NCBI RefSeq assembly: GCF_964340395.1
Contig: NC_135570.1
Span: 7,992,822 to 8,042,821 of the forward strand
DNA: 50,000 nucleotides
Direction of reading: 5' to 3'
From: Glandiceps talaboti
Lineage: Eukaryota > Hemichordata > Enteropneusta > Spengelidae
Below, one piece after another: positions 32,138-42,909 of this stretch (positions within the stretch are counted from its first letter, which is position 1; each line of letters opens with the position of its first letter). A model generated the notes under the pieces. The model ran no database searches, was not told the origin of the DNA, and saw only the letters and a program-made list of their open reading frames with translations. A program made the position numbers and the translations under genes.

Positions 32138-32648
32138 AACCAGTCTCTTTCCAGTCAAACTATCAGTGGTGCTGTATATAGAAAGTTCCAACTATTCCAC
32201 ATATGTGCCAGATGTTAAAACTCATTCTCTGATTACAGGAATAATGTGAAGGTTTTATTTGAGTTTATTGACTTTCTACTGTTCATCTATAATTCAGCAG
32301 TTGTAAGGTCTCTCCAGCTTGTCTGAACTCAAACCAAAATATATCGTAATTGAATGATTCAAAAATATAGTTTTATTTGTCAGCAAGTCAACAAGGTTAC
32401 TCAACTTGTAAGAGGAAAATAAATTTCTGCAAAAGTTCCATTTCAAACAGGAGTGGCATGCAGTAATTTTTGTCAATTTTCAAGTACATGCCCGATATTA
32501 TTTCATAGCAATGTATTTATCAATCTGATCAATATCTGATGTAAAAGCCATCAATCTGTTCACTATTACCTTTGTTTTTTGGTTGTACTTGTATCCTTTC
32601 ACATGAAAATATAAAACAAACAATGATAGAAGTGAAAATGAAGTTAAT
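32138..32648 (+). other. LRMDA: Presumed LRMDA 3' UTR
   Basis: No other coding sequence. An AATAAA at 32418-32423, 280 bp after the stop, is a plausible but unconfirmed polyadenylation signal. Confidence 0.4.
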
Positions 32649-32998
32649 ACAGCCCATTACAAGTTAGTGTTCACTGGTGGTCTTTGATACAACCATGCAG
32701 AAACCAATAAGAAACTGTACACTGTACACTTAAGATATAGCAAGCTCCCAATTTTGCTACATTTTGTCTAAATGAAATATTAATATGCTACTAGACCCAG
32801 ACAGGCAGGAGCCAATGTGTTAATGTCTGCAACAAATGTCTACATGATGGTATGTTAATTCATTTCAGTTGGACAAAATGGTGCTAGAAACTGTCCAGTC
32901 AATGTTGCTATGTTAAAGTGTAGCATGTACAGTTTCTTATTAGTTTCTGGTTGGTTGTATCAAACAGCCAGTGAACACTAGCATGAATCGGGCTGTAG
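32649..32998. mobile_element. Short inverted-repeat element, family C copy 2
   Basis: The left end TACAGCCCATTACAAG and GTGTTCACTGG pair with CCAGTGAACACTAGC and ATCGGGCTGTA at the right end, and TTTGATACAACCA with TGGTTGTATCAAA inside. It is related to 14088-14391. No open frame, so it is MITE-like. Confidence 0.85.
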
Positions 32999-32999
32999 A

Positions 33000-34140
33000 T
33001 CAAACTGAACAAGTGGCTGACTGCTACATCAAATTTTAAACAGATTGTATACTTACATATTATATCCTGATTATTTTCCATCATTCAACTGAAAATATGT
33101 AAATGTTTGTAAGCTGTATTCAAAGGTAAATACATGATAACATCACGGTATGTAGAGTTGAGTAGTAATGGTGAAGTATGCACATAAAGATATGCCAAGA
33201 TTTACAACTGCTGTATCTCGCGCTAGAGATAAACATGTACTTGAACGTGTGAAATTGACAGATGTATATAGAGACCCGCTGTAGAGATAGCAATGTGACC
33301 CATCTCACAATAGTAACATTTAAATTTAAAAAAAGACACAGAATATTTTGTACGTTGGGTATTTGTAGCTACAAGGGTGAAAGGTCATTTTGTTTTCATA
33401 GCAATATTGCAAGGAAACTTTCAGCTGTTATGTGCAAAACAGAAACTAGGCTTTTTGGTCCGTCTAACAATAAACATTTGGGAAGTATTGATTGGTAAAG
33501 CTTGGTGCATAAAAAGTGGAAAGTTACTATTTAATCAGAAGAGTATAATGTAAGCAGAATAGCAATAGTGATATGATGTTTGATTTTGAAATTTTGTCAT
33601 CGTAAGAGTTAACAGTGTTCTCCCTGTACAAAGAATAAGGGGGTCAAACCTTAGTGTAATTTCATAGCGCCCTCTAGAGGGCATGAAAATCCCACTCCAA
33701 ATCTCTACATTTTATGTAAAAATAGTATCGACATGGCCACCAGACCTTAGATTCTCCCTTTCTGGTCTCTAACTGGCAATTATAGGTGTGATCAATATGT
33801 GAGTCCTCTAGTGAAAACAAAGAGAACACTGCTTAGTGATAGTATGTACTGGTAATGGTTTCACGCTCAGTTTGTCATTTTCTACAATGTGCTCGTCGAA
33901 GACTTTTACACCCGCTTTGTCAATGTCGGGACCCTTACATACCTGATTTGTCTGATGAATTTATTTCCAGTTTGTTAGAAAGAGACAACTAGTAATATTG
34001 TAAATAAATTTAGTTAAGAACTCTGGCGTTCCAAAGCAGCTTGTATGACCATGATATTACTTGAACTTTAGTTTAATACTAGTATTGAGTATTGGTTTAT
34101 TTTGGTGATTGAAATAAACAATATTACCACTCCTTTGGAC
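33000..34140. other. Intergenic sequence without a supported gene
   Basis: Only short unrecognised open frames. A palindromic GCGCCCTCTAGAGGGC at 33667-33682 includes a one-mismatch CTCF-type core on the minus strand. Confidence 0.5.
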
Positions 34141-34142
34141 AC

Positions 34143-34382
34143 ATTATGTACACATATTATGTACACATAATTGACAGCCACATCTCAGTATGTTTTACAC
34201 TTGTGGTTCAAATGAACATCAACTCTACCTTGATACCAAGTACACATAAGTGATGAAATCCCAGTCTAAGTATGTTTGACACTTGTGGTTGAAATACTAG
34301 TAAACAGGCAACTCTAAATTGATAATATATACACATAATATGTACACATAATATGTACAGATAATATGTACACATAATTAAT
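34143..34382 (+). repeat. ~115-bp duplication ending in 15-bp TACACATAATATG repeats
   Basis: GTATGTTTKACACTTGTGGT recurs with flanking words CAACTCTA and TGATA. The second copy passes into four 15-bp units at 34326-34380. Confidence 0.8.
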
Positions 34383-34439
34383 AACCTTTATACTATGCAC
34401 AGGCCAAGATAATATCTTTGAACAGAAAATACGGGTTAT

Positions 34440-34723
34440 ATACCCTGGTCGTTCTATGTCACGACAACTCGTGTCTACGTCACTTGGTTATGTGGTGCTA
34501 GAAATATGAGTCTAAATGTTCCAAATCACCATTATTTTTCATGCACTATCCTTGAGGAGGTATAATTATATTAATCCCCAATATATTTCTTCATTGAGCT
34601 GGAAAATACTCATGACCTAAGAGTTTGTCATGACTCATCTAGCTACATTTTGTACTTGTAGTGACAAGGCCCCTTAGGTCACCCATGTTTCTTGGCTGAA
34701 CGAAGAAAAATATTGGGGGAATA
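34440..34723 (-). mobile_element. Short non-autonomous element, family B copy 3 (inverted)
   Basis: It starts ATACCCTGGTC and ends AATATTGGGGGAATAAT. It contains the same palindrome of family B, GAGCTGGAAAATACTCATGA with GTGACAAGGCCCCTTAGGTC. It is the reverse orientation of 11954-12222 and 14840-15123. Confidence 0.8.
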
Positions 34724-35063
34724 ATATCTAATTATCTTTCCTACCTTGATGTTATGTACACAATTGATAACCCCTTGATAATTGATAATTGATTTGTAAT
34801 GGTGAATGTTCTCAGTTCATTTTGTAACACATGTAGTAATGATTACCAAGTTTTGAAAATATAGTATATCAAATTCTTCTCAAATTCTCAGTTTAGTTTC
34901 CTTCATTTTGATTTACCGTACATTGTAACTTGTTTGAAACTTTGCATGACTGTACTTCAAGATGTTTGTTTGTTTTTTACTAGTATACTAGGCATGGTAT
35001 ACTAGAACATACTGCAACTTAAACACCTGTAATTAGCTTTTGTGAATGTCTTTCTTTGCATGA

Positions 35064-35065
35064 GT

Positions 35066-35136
<71 letters not shown>

Positions 35137-35422
35137 ATGTGTGTGTGTGTCGGTGTGTGTGTGTGTGTCGGTGTGTGTAGGCGGGTGTATGTGTGTACAT
35201 GTGAAATATGTATTTCTGCATTTGTGTGTGTGTATGTATGTATGTATGTATGTATTTATGTATGTACAGTATGTACAGTATGTATGTATGTATGTATGTA
35301 TGTATGTATGTATGTATGTATGTATGTATGTATGTATGTACAGTATGTATTTGTGTGTTTGTGTTTGTGCTGAGATTGTGTGTGTGTGTGTGTGTATGTG
35401 TGTGTGTGTGTGTGTGTGTGTA
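35064..35422. repeat. Compound TG / TATG microsatellite
   Basis: (TG)n at 35067-35180, (TATG)n at 35230-35340 with TACAG interruptions, and (TG)n at 35378-35420. Open frames here come from the repeat. Confidence 0.97.
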
Positions 35423-35959
35423 CCTGTAATACATTGTAGTGTAGTAAAATATGACTGATCAATACATGTATAGTACTAGTAGTACTATTGATGGAAGTTG
35501 TTTACAAATGAGGTTTCTGTGCCTACACCAAACAAAGTAGTTATATAACATCAAACTTTTCATAGGAGCAAGAAAGTAAACTTTGATGTATTTGTAATTT
35601 TCATGTTCATGGCTTACAAAATATAGATACAAATATTCCATTTTGGATTTAGAAACAGTCATGTTTTAAGCAAATCAACTGTCCTTCAGTGTCTATTAAA
35701 GCCATTGACTGGCCACAATTGCATCATGTATTATAGTGGATCTTACTTTTTAGATTTACATAAGGTCCACTTAGATTTAGTAGAGCTGTTGGTGATAATT
35801 CCAAATTCAAAACACATTCCTGTGCTTCGAACTGCATCTGCTTTGATTTGATGTGGAGAAATTCTAACACTATAAGACATGTCTCTGGGTTATAAACATT
35901 GCCCGTAAACTTAAAGTGTACAGACAGCGGCGACTGCTAGTCGCGGTATGTTACAAACA

Positions 35960-35976
35960 ACAGCGCCACCTATTGG
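35960..35976 (-). promoter_or_regulatory. CTCF-like motif
   Basis: The minus strand reads CCAATAGGTGGCGCTGT, one mismatch from the core CCASYAGRKGGCRCT. This is a motif match only; a repeat-element origin cannot be excluded. Confidence 0.35.
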
Positions 35977-36259
35977 TGTGTATGCTAATGCAAAAAACGT
36001 GATGGCGCTACACATAAGCTACGTATAATGAGTTCAGTGACTCGACTTCCATAGTCTCCCGTGAGGTAAGAGTTACTGCATTGATAGTCCTGGTATAAAG
36101 TGTTCATGTGATTGGCAATTTTAAGAACATTGACAACACATCGACACCATCATGTGAAATGATATCTCGTGTTCTCCATGTAATGATTTATTTCTCCTGG
36201 CTTGATGGTTTCGACCCTCCTTGTAAATTACCTTCCGACATCACGACACCAGTAAATGT

Positions 36260-36415
36260 TACAGCATTTGAATTACATTATATACCCAGATTATATTATA
36301 CAATACTTGAATTACAATGCCAACGCTGTTACGATACTTGAATTACGACATTGCCCTCGCACAATATTTGAATTACGACACCACGTACTTAATTACGACA
36401 CCAACTGCTATAATA
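36260..36415. repeat. Degenerate ~30-bp repeat (ATACTTGAATTACGACA)
   Basis: Four or five units of RTAYTTGAATTACGACACC with variable spacers. Scattered further ACGACA words continue to about 36540. Confidence 0.7.
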
Positions 36416-36728
36416 GTTACAAATGACGACATCAACTGTTGCGGTACTCGACACCAACTCTTGAATATCAATGCTTGAATATACGACACTGAAGCTACCA
36501 GACATGACGTGAACTACGACAGAACGTGGCACGACATTCGTCACCTGTGATGCCAAAATGATAGTGATATAAGCTCTTGACCTTTTCTCATATAAGAAGG
36601 TCCATCCGTCAATTATCAAAATGGTAAATCATAAAGGCTTACTGACAGGACCGGGTGACGGGTCGTTAGTTGACATAGACCCTTACTCTTGACAACCGAG
36701 ATATTCAATCAAGTATTATAGAAATGGA

Positions 36729-36826
36729 TATAAAAGCTCGTGTTTATTTTCACCATTCAGTTTTGTTGTTGTTGAAAGACCGTTTTCCTGTCTTTGTGTT
36801 ATATTCCGTAGACAGAATACAATAAA
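36729..36826 (+). other. TATA box and polyadenylation signal 92 bp apart (LTR-like)
   Basis: TATAAAAG at 36729-36736 and AATAAA at 36821-36826. This spacing resembles the promoter-R-polyA layout of a retrotransposon LTR, but no matching LTR, primer-binding site or polymerase frame was found. It could be a solo LTR remnant or chance. Confidence 0.25.
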
Positions 36827-36839
36827 AGCCGGTTATCCT

Positions 36840-38250
36840 GAAACGTCTGGTTATTTTTTTAAAACCAAAATTAATACATTTCATCACCAGGATCAACAAC
36901 AGTGTATTTTGTTGCGCCAGACGATGACATGTAGCAGTGTAATTTTGTTGTTTGGTCGTAATAAGGGTAACTCAGATAGCAATGCAGATAAGTTTATCTT
37001 GTGCTAGATTAAGTAGCAGTGTTCTATAAAAAAATAGTTTCCGGTCAGACGGCGTTTTTGGTTCAAGTTAACTGTCTTTTATTGTATATCTGAATTCAAG
37101 CTTGTTTGATTTGAGCCATTCATAGTGCGTGGTAGTCGTCTCAATATTGCCGATTTAACGACAACAAAGAAACGTTTATTCTTCGTCGATGTCTGTGCTA
37201 ACGTTTATGAATGCCGTGACTTCAATTCACCACCTCCCGCTCTACACGCCAAAAAACACTTAGTATTTAGCTACAAAAGAATGAGAACGTGAATACATTC
37301 CTATTTTATACTAGATAACTATTATGTTAAAATATCAGTGAGAGAATATATGCTAAAAAAATTTGGACCGACATACGCACGACTACAGTGCGCTTGTTCA
37401 TCTCTTTTTCAATGTGTTCAACTACAGTCTTTCGTATCGAAGGCAATGTCTGCTTAAAGTGTCGTATCAAAAATATCTAGGATACTGATGACGAGCTTGT
37501 GAAGGAAACACATTCAGAAATGACGTGCATCAACATCAAACAAGCGAACGTCACGCTCTACTTTTCAAGCCACACAAAGCGAAACGCTTAGGGGAATTTA
37601 TGAAAATTTAAAGAAAATTTGCCGACTTGGATGCGTGCCAAAAGTAGACGATGTCCGTGGGGATAATTTGATGAGGCAACGGGGAACGGAGTAATCTTTC
37701 TACAACTATACACGTAGTAAATGACGTGAAATAATCTTGACTACAGCAAAGAAAACCGTCATCTCTCTGTCTTATCTATTTATACATGTCTTTATCTTGA
37801 AGCGAGTGACCGGGCCAGGTGATCTCTACAATTCGTGATAAGCTTTATTTCCACTGTGTAATTGCTCCTTGTTTTAGTCCCACATTTTTTTATTGCTATA
37901 GCGACCGATTCGTGAAACGTTAAAGCAAGTCATAGTAATCAGTGTTTATGGCCTCGTTTTGTAACAAAAGAAAGAACACCTTATATGTTTTCCATATCAA
38001 ATAGGCTATTAATCCTTCAGGTTTTGTTTTTAGTGTATTTTCGTATTTTGCAAGTTTAAGGTCTTTAAACGCGGTAATTCAAATTCTGTAATCCCCCCTG
38101 TGTCCTCAAACCTATACATAGTGGGCTGAACTGTCACGTATCACCACCCTGTATGCCTTTTGTACTGACTCCAGCATTTAGAGAAGGATGTGATCAGATT
38201 TTAATTCAGATTTTCATTATTGTCATGGTCAACTCGGCAGTTACAAGTTA
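36840..38250. other. Non-repetitive noncoding DNA
   Basis: No open frame of note, no repeats, visible CpG content (ATTGCCGATTTAACGACAAC and others). Possible regulatory DNA. Confidence 0.4.
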
Positions 38251-38256
38251 TAGTTA

Positions 38257-38516
38257 GTCACTCACTCACTCACTCACTCACTCACTCACTCACTCACTCA
38301 CTCACTCACTCACTCACTCACTCACTCACTCACTCACTCACTCACTCACTCACTCACTCACTCACTCACTCACTCACTCACTCACTCACTCACTCACTCA
38401 CTCACTCACTCACTCACTCACTCACTCACTCACTCACTCACTCACTCACCCAGTCAGTCAGTCAGTCAGTCAGTCAGTCAGTCAGTCAGTGAGTTAGTTA
38501 GTTAGCTAGTTAGTTA

Positions 38517-38612
<96 letters not shown>
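38257..38612. repeat. Three-phase compound microsatellite: TCAC, AGTC, TTAG
   Basis: (TCAC)n 38257-38449, about 48 units and almost pure; (AGTC)n 38452-38489; then (TTAG)n to 38612 with a GCTAG and a TTATTAG interruption. Neighbouring motifs differ by single-base changes. Confidence 0.98.
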
Positions 38613-38613
<1 letters not shown>

Positions 38614-38619
38614 CAATCA

Positions 38620-39384
38620 GTCAGCCAGCAAGCCAACCAGTCACGATCATTTGTGTACAAATTTGATATCGCGACTACCAGCTAAACTTCCTTTTTTAAG
38701 ACCGTAATCGGCTTAGCATGGCTCACTTGGCTACGTGTCTTATTTTTCTTAACAAAACCTGATTCCGTTCTCTGGGGAATTGCGTTTATGTAAAGTTTTA
38801 TTATTTTTATCTCTAAAATGGAATATTATTTTATTCTGGAACCCATTGAAGTGCATGACAGTTTGAAACGTAATTTTAAAATTTCCGTAGTGCGCCTCAA
38901 GGGACATTTTAAACTGTTCCAGGAGACCGACACATCTATTCTCGAGCAGTGAGACACCGTAAAGGAAATTTCACTTTTATCTGTAAAAGATATGCCATTT
39001 GAGATAAACGCTATCACAAGAACCATTACATCCAGCTATTACGAAAAGAAACGCATCACAAAGCAATTCTAGAAATAGTTCCGAATCCATATCACGGGAG
39101 ATCGTGGTTTCCGCCTGAACGTTTTACAGGCAGCCGTTGAGGGCGTATACACCAGCCACTGATCGAACGATTGTTATGCATGTCGATTATTGTGATTATA
39201 ATCTGTAACGATAACAAATGCTGGCGTTTCAGTCGTTGCCGTATGGTAGAATCGTAACATATTGTTCCACAATTGTATAACTGTAGTCGTGTCGAATTAA
39301 TTACAAAGTCCGGTATTAAACTCGATCATGATATATATTTATATATATAAAATGTATCTAATATAATACATACATACATATATA

Positions 39385-39452
<68 letters not shown>

Positions 39453-42046
39453 ATTATATACATACATACACACTGTACAAGTATACTCGGGTTTGGAAAC
39501 AACTCGTTATGGTTTCATTTCTGCATTCACCAGTACCCGAAGTGTCATTTCCATAAAATTAGAAGGTTACATCACAAGTGTGTGAAACCATAGACAGTGG
39601 AGGGAGAAACACACTGCAATAGTATAATCTAGAATCGTACACATACATACATACTATTTGATGTTCATTTCATGACGTCACGTTGTGATTCCGAAAATAG
39701 ATAGCATATTCATTTCAGGATAAACTGTTGTAGTGTAATAGAATAGTGCATCCGTTCTCCAGAATACGGGAAGTGGGGCGGGGGGGTGTTACTGTACAAT
39801 TAAACATATAACAATATATGTAGCCGGGGGGGGGGGGGGCTACGAATATTCTTGGGTTCATTTTGCGGGGTCATAATTTTTTTTGAGAGCGTGGGAGGGG
39901 GGGGGGCTGCGGAAAAAATGACCAAAATATTCTGTTACCCCCTCCTTCCTTGAATTCTGCTCGTTCCCTTGGTAGATATGAAAATACACTGTTTACACGA
40001 CCGTGAAGTTGTCCCGTAAACAAGAACAGACAACAACAACAAAACATTGCATATGTAGAGCACTGTTCTCGTGTTACTGGTTGATCGTTGCATTGTGTAA
40101 AGCTGTTTTTTTCATTCACAAACTAAGGTTTTGGATGTTACGTATAACGGGATCATAAGTTAGTGATGTCTTGGTCCACTACTTGTGCAAGCTACATAGA
40201 AATTGCAATATTCGTGGCTAATACAGAGAATTTCACTTTCTGTCATTAACGTGGAAACTAAAAGTAATAAACTAATCTCGCCAAATCACAAATCCGTCTA
40301 CTAATCAGTATAGTTGCGAATACCAAGAACTCGGTCCTCCAAAACGACGAAAGTATATTTGATAAGCTATCTAAAGCAACGAATGCATTTGATCACAGAC
40401 CCTACACGAGGGTTTATGATTTGATAAACGGTCCAATATTTGTAGGAGACATAAAAACTATGTGGAGGACGTAGCGTGGCATTTTTGTGAGATTCGTTGC
40501 TGAATCGAGGCCTTGATCAACGTATACAAATCAAGGCATACATACAAGATGCTTCGATTGGAACATAGCAGAGTAAATACACGTAATGAATGACAATTTT
40601 ACAGGTGTCGAAATCCCTACACACTGCAACTGACAACTGTGTATTGAAACGAAGCAGAAAAGGAACACACCAAAATAAATGAGCTGGAAATTGTACGTGG
40701 AAAACGTTTTAAAAATCTCCAAGTTGTTGAAAATATATACAAGCTGTCTCTGAATAAAGCGATTGGCGATGACAACTTACGCAGAAGACTAGGTGGGTTA
40801 TTTGATCAGCGGTACGTACGACGTTGCCGACATGTACAGTATTGCTTGCTGTGTTAGTCGCAAATAAAATAGTTGACAATACTATTTCCATCGAGAATAT
40901 TTTTTTTCTTCAATAACCCATCCATAGACTGTCAGTTATTTCCGATGATAAATAAAATGGATCGAAACGAGAACTGAACCCTAGATGGAAATTGTAATCG
41001 ATTCGATATATTGACGTATCGTTTGAGTTGATACGAGGGTCGTTGTTTTGCGAAAGTTACGACATATAAAAGATAGACTGCGTTTGTTCTTGGCGGCATA
41101 TTCCTCGTTGCTAAGCAACCAAAGTTAATAGTTCTCATTTATGTATCTTCTTGTGGAGGATACTGCGTAAAAATGGTGAAAGACACGATATGTTGACTGC
41201 TTTCGTCATCCCAAAGTCACGAATCGGCCAATATTTTATGAACTGTTACCATGGTGACCTCTGTTGAACTACAACGAGCAGCTCATACATTTAATGTAGC
41301 TGTATGTAGTATTGAAACGACGCCACGTACGTTGGTAACATTTACCCTAAAGGGAAAAATAGAATACAGAACAGCTACTCGGGCACGTACGGTATAGCCG
41401 TTTGTATCTCCGTGGAGAATTGTAATTTTATCGCTGTACGTTTGTCGGCGTTTCTGCTTTCATTACGCAGTTGAAGCGAACTCTGGCCTCCGGGGACCTT
41501 CGTAAAATACGCGTTCATTGAATACGTTCGTCTCTGTTCGACTTAACCTGATGATCGATCGCGATGTAGACTGATTAGCACGACCCGGCTCTTTACGCAG
41601 TTTCAAAGGTTTCAAATTGCAATATCGCGCTTGCGCATTCATGAGCACAGTACTCAAGTGTTGTTCAGTACGCAATCGTATCTGTGCACGGCGTGGAAGG
41701 AAACGGAAACAAGGCCTTATTTCGTAGTCATCGGTCTTTGCTATAATTGAGAGGTTATTTGCCCACAGTCGCAATTCTGACTGCTATCATGTTGTCACGA
41801 ATCGTGAATAAAACTAACTGGAATAGATGAAGCTTGAACATGAGAAGAATACTGAAATATTTTAATCGAATACAGGCCGAAAAAAAATAGATTATTTCGA
41901 TAATAAAACTTACATATTGCTTTTATTTTGACGGGGTTTCCTTTAAAAACAGGACAACTCTAATAACCATTTCTTGATTTTCAAGGTTCACTCCATTATA
42001 GAACGGAAAGATGACATCAATCGAAAATATTATTCGGATCACGACG

Positions 42047-42089
<43 letters not shown>

Positions 42090-42640
42090 CAGACCGCAAC
42101 GCGCGTGATATCACGACTTATAAATATGATTAAGCTTATGATATATGCTTTTGCGTTGTTTATTTGATTTTTGTAGAGTTCTTATTTTGTTTTGACATTT
42201 TCATCATATATCATTTATTAATTTATCACGACAACGTGTTATGGGTTTTATGAGTCTCGCAGACACTGCGATAAGGCAACCATGACACAAATATGACAGC
42301 AATCTAGGATGACTTCAAATAAAAAAAACCATAGTAATTATAACTGGAATTTTTTTTCGCGAATATGACCATTTTTACATCATATTGGGTTTTATTCAGT
42401 TTTCTGCCACCATTAACTCTATTTTAATTGCATCCCTTGACGAGGACGCCATGGGGCATAGTTCCGACTATTATGTTTTTTCTTACCGTCAAAATCACTC
42501 TTCATCGTTAAGTCTGACCCCATTCTGAACGACGCCGGATTTGTTCATTATATCTGCAGTAATGTTCCTTTTCTAATATTGAATTGTTTACTTGGCAGTG
42601 TTACTGATATTCCAGCATGGCTTCGTTTACGCAGCACTCT
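38620..42640. other. Long noncoding stretch, mostly unique sequence
   Basis: No gene recognised. Contents: (TG)n at 39403-39448, G-runs at 39825-39838 and 39896-39906, X-box-like sites at 41107-41119 and 41245-41258, and a 38-A tract at 42051-42088. A 103-codon minus-strand open frame (41463-41774) matches no family I know. Confidence 0.45.
42051..42088 (+). repeat. Uninterrupted 38-base A tract
   Basis: It follows CACGACGTTGT and precedes GCAGACCG. ATCACGAC occurs on both sides (42038-42045 and near 42110), so a retroposition tail with target duplication is conceivable, though no source gene is seen. Confidence 0.9.
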
Positions 42641-42643
42641 AGG

Positions 42644-42840
42644 CGTTATTATAACAGTGATTTTGGTTATATAGTACTAATGCCGTTATTGTAACTGCAT
42701 TTTGGTTATTTAGCACTAATACCATGTGCTTTGGTTATTTAGCACTAATACCATTATTATAACTGTACTTTGGTTATTTAGCACTAATACCATTATTATT
42801 ACGGTGCTTTGGTTATTTAGCACTAATACAGGCACTAGTA
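42644..42840. repeat. ~38-45-bp tandem repeat (GGTTATTTAGCACTAATACC)
   Basis: About five copies of TTTGGTTATTTAGCACTAATACC plus an ATTATTATAACTG spacer, leading directly into the hairpin at 42824-42903. Confidence 0.9.
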
Positions 42841-42903
42841 CTAGATAACTAAAGCGTAGTATTAGTACTACGCTTTAGTTATCTAGTACTAGTGCCTGTA
42901 TTA
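42824..42903. repeat. Perfect 38-bp inverted repeat, 4-nt loop
   Basis: Arms 42824-42861 and 42866-42903 are exact reverse complements with the loop TTAG. The right arm is a diverged unit of the preceding tandem repeat (GCTTTAGTTATCTAGTACTA versus GCTTTGGTTATTTAGCACTA); the left arm is its inverted copy. Confidence 0.97.
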
Positions 42904-42909
42904 TGACAA

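Noticed and set aside
38220-38492. 90-codon Thr-His-Ser-Leu repeat frame.
   Set aside because: Translation of the TCAC microsatellite.
41463-41774. 103-codon minus-strand open frame in the noncoding tract.
   Set aside because: Basic, low-information sequence with no domain; length is within expectation for 50 kb. It could be revisited with transcript data.
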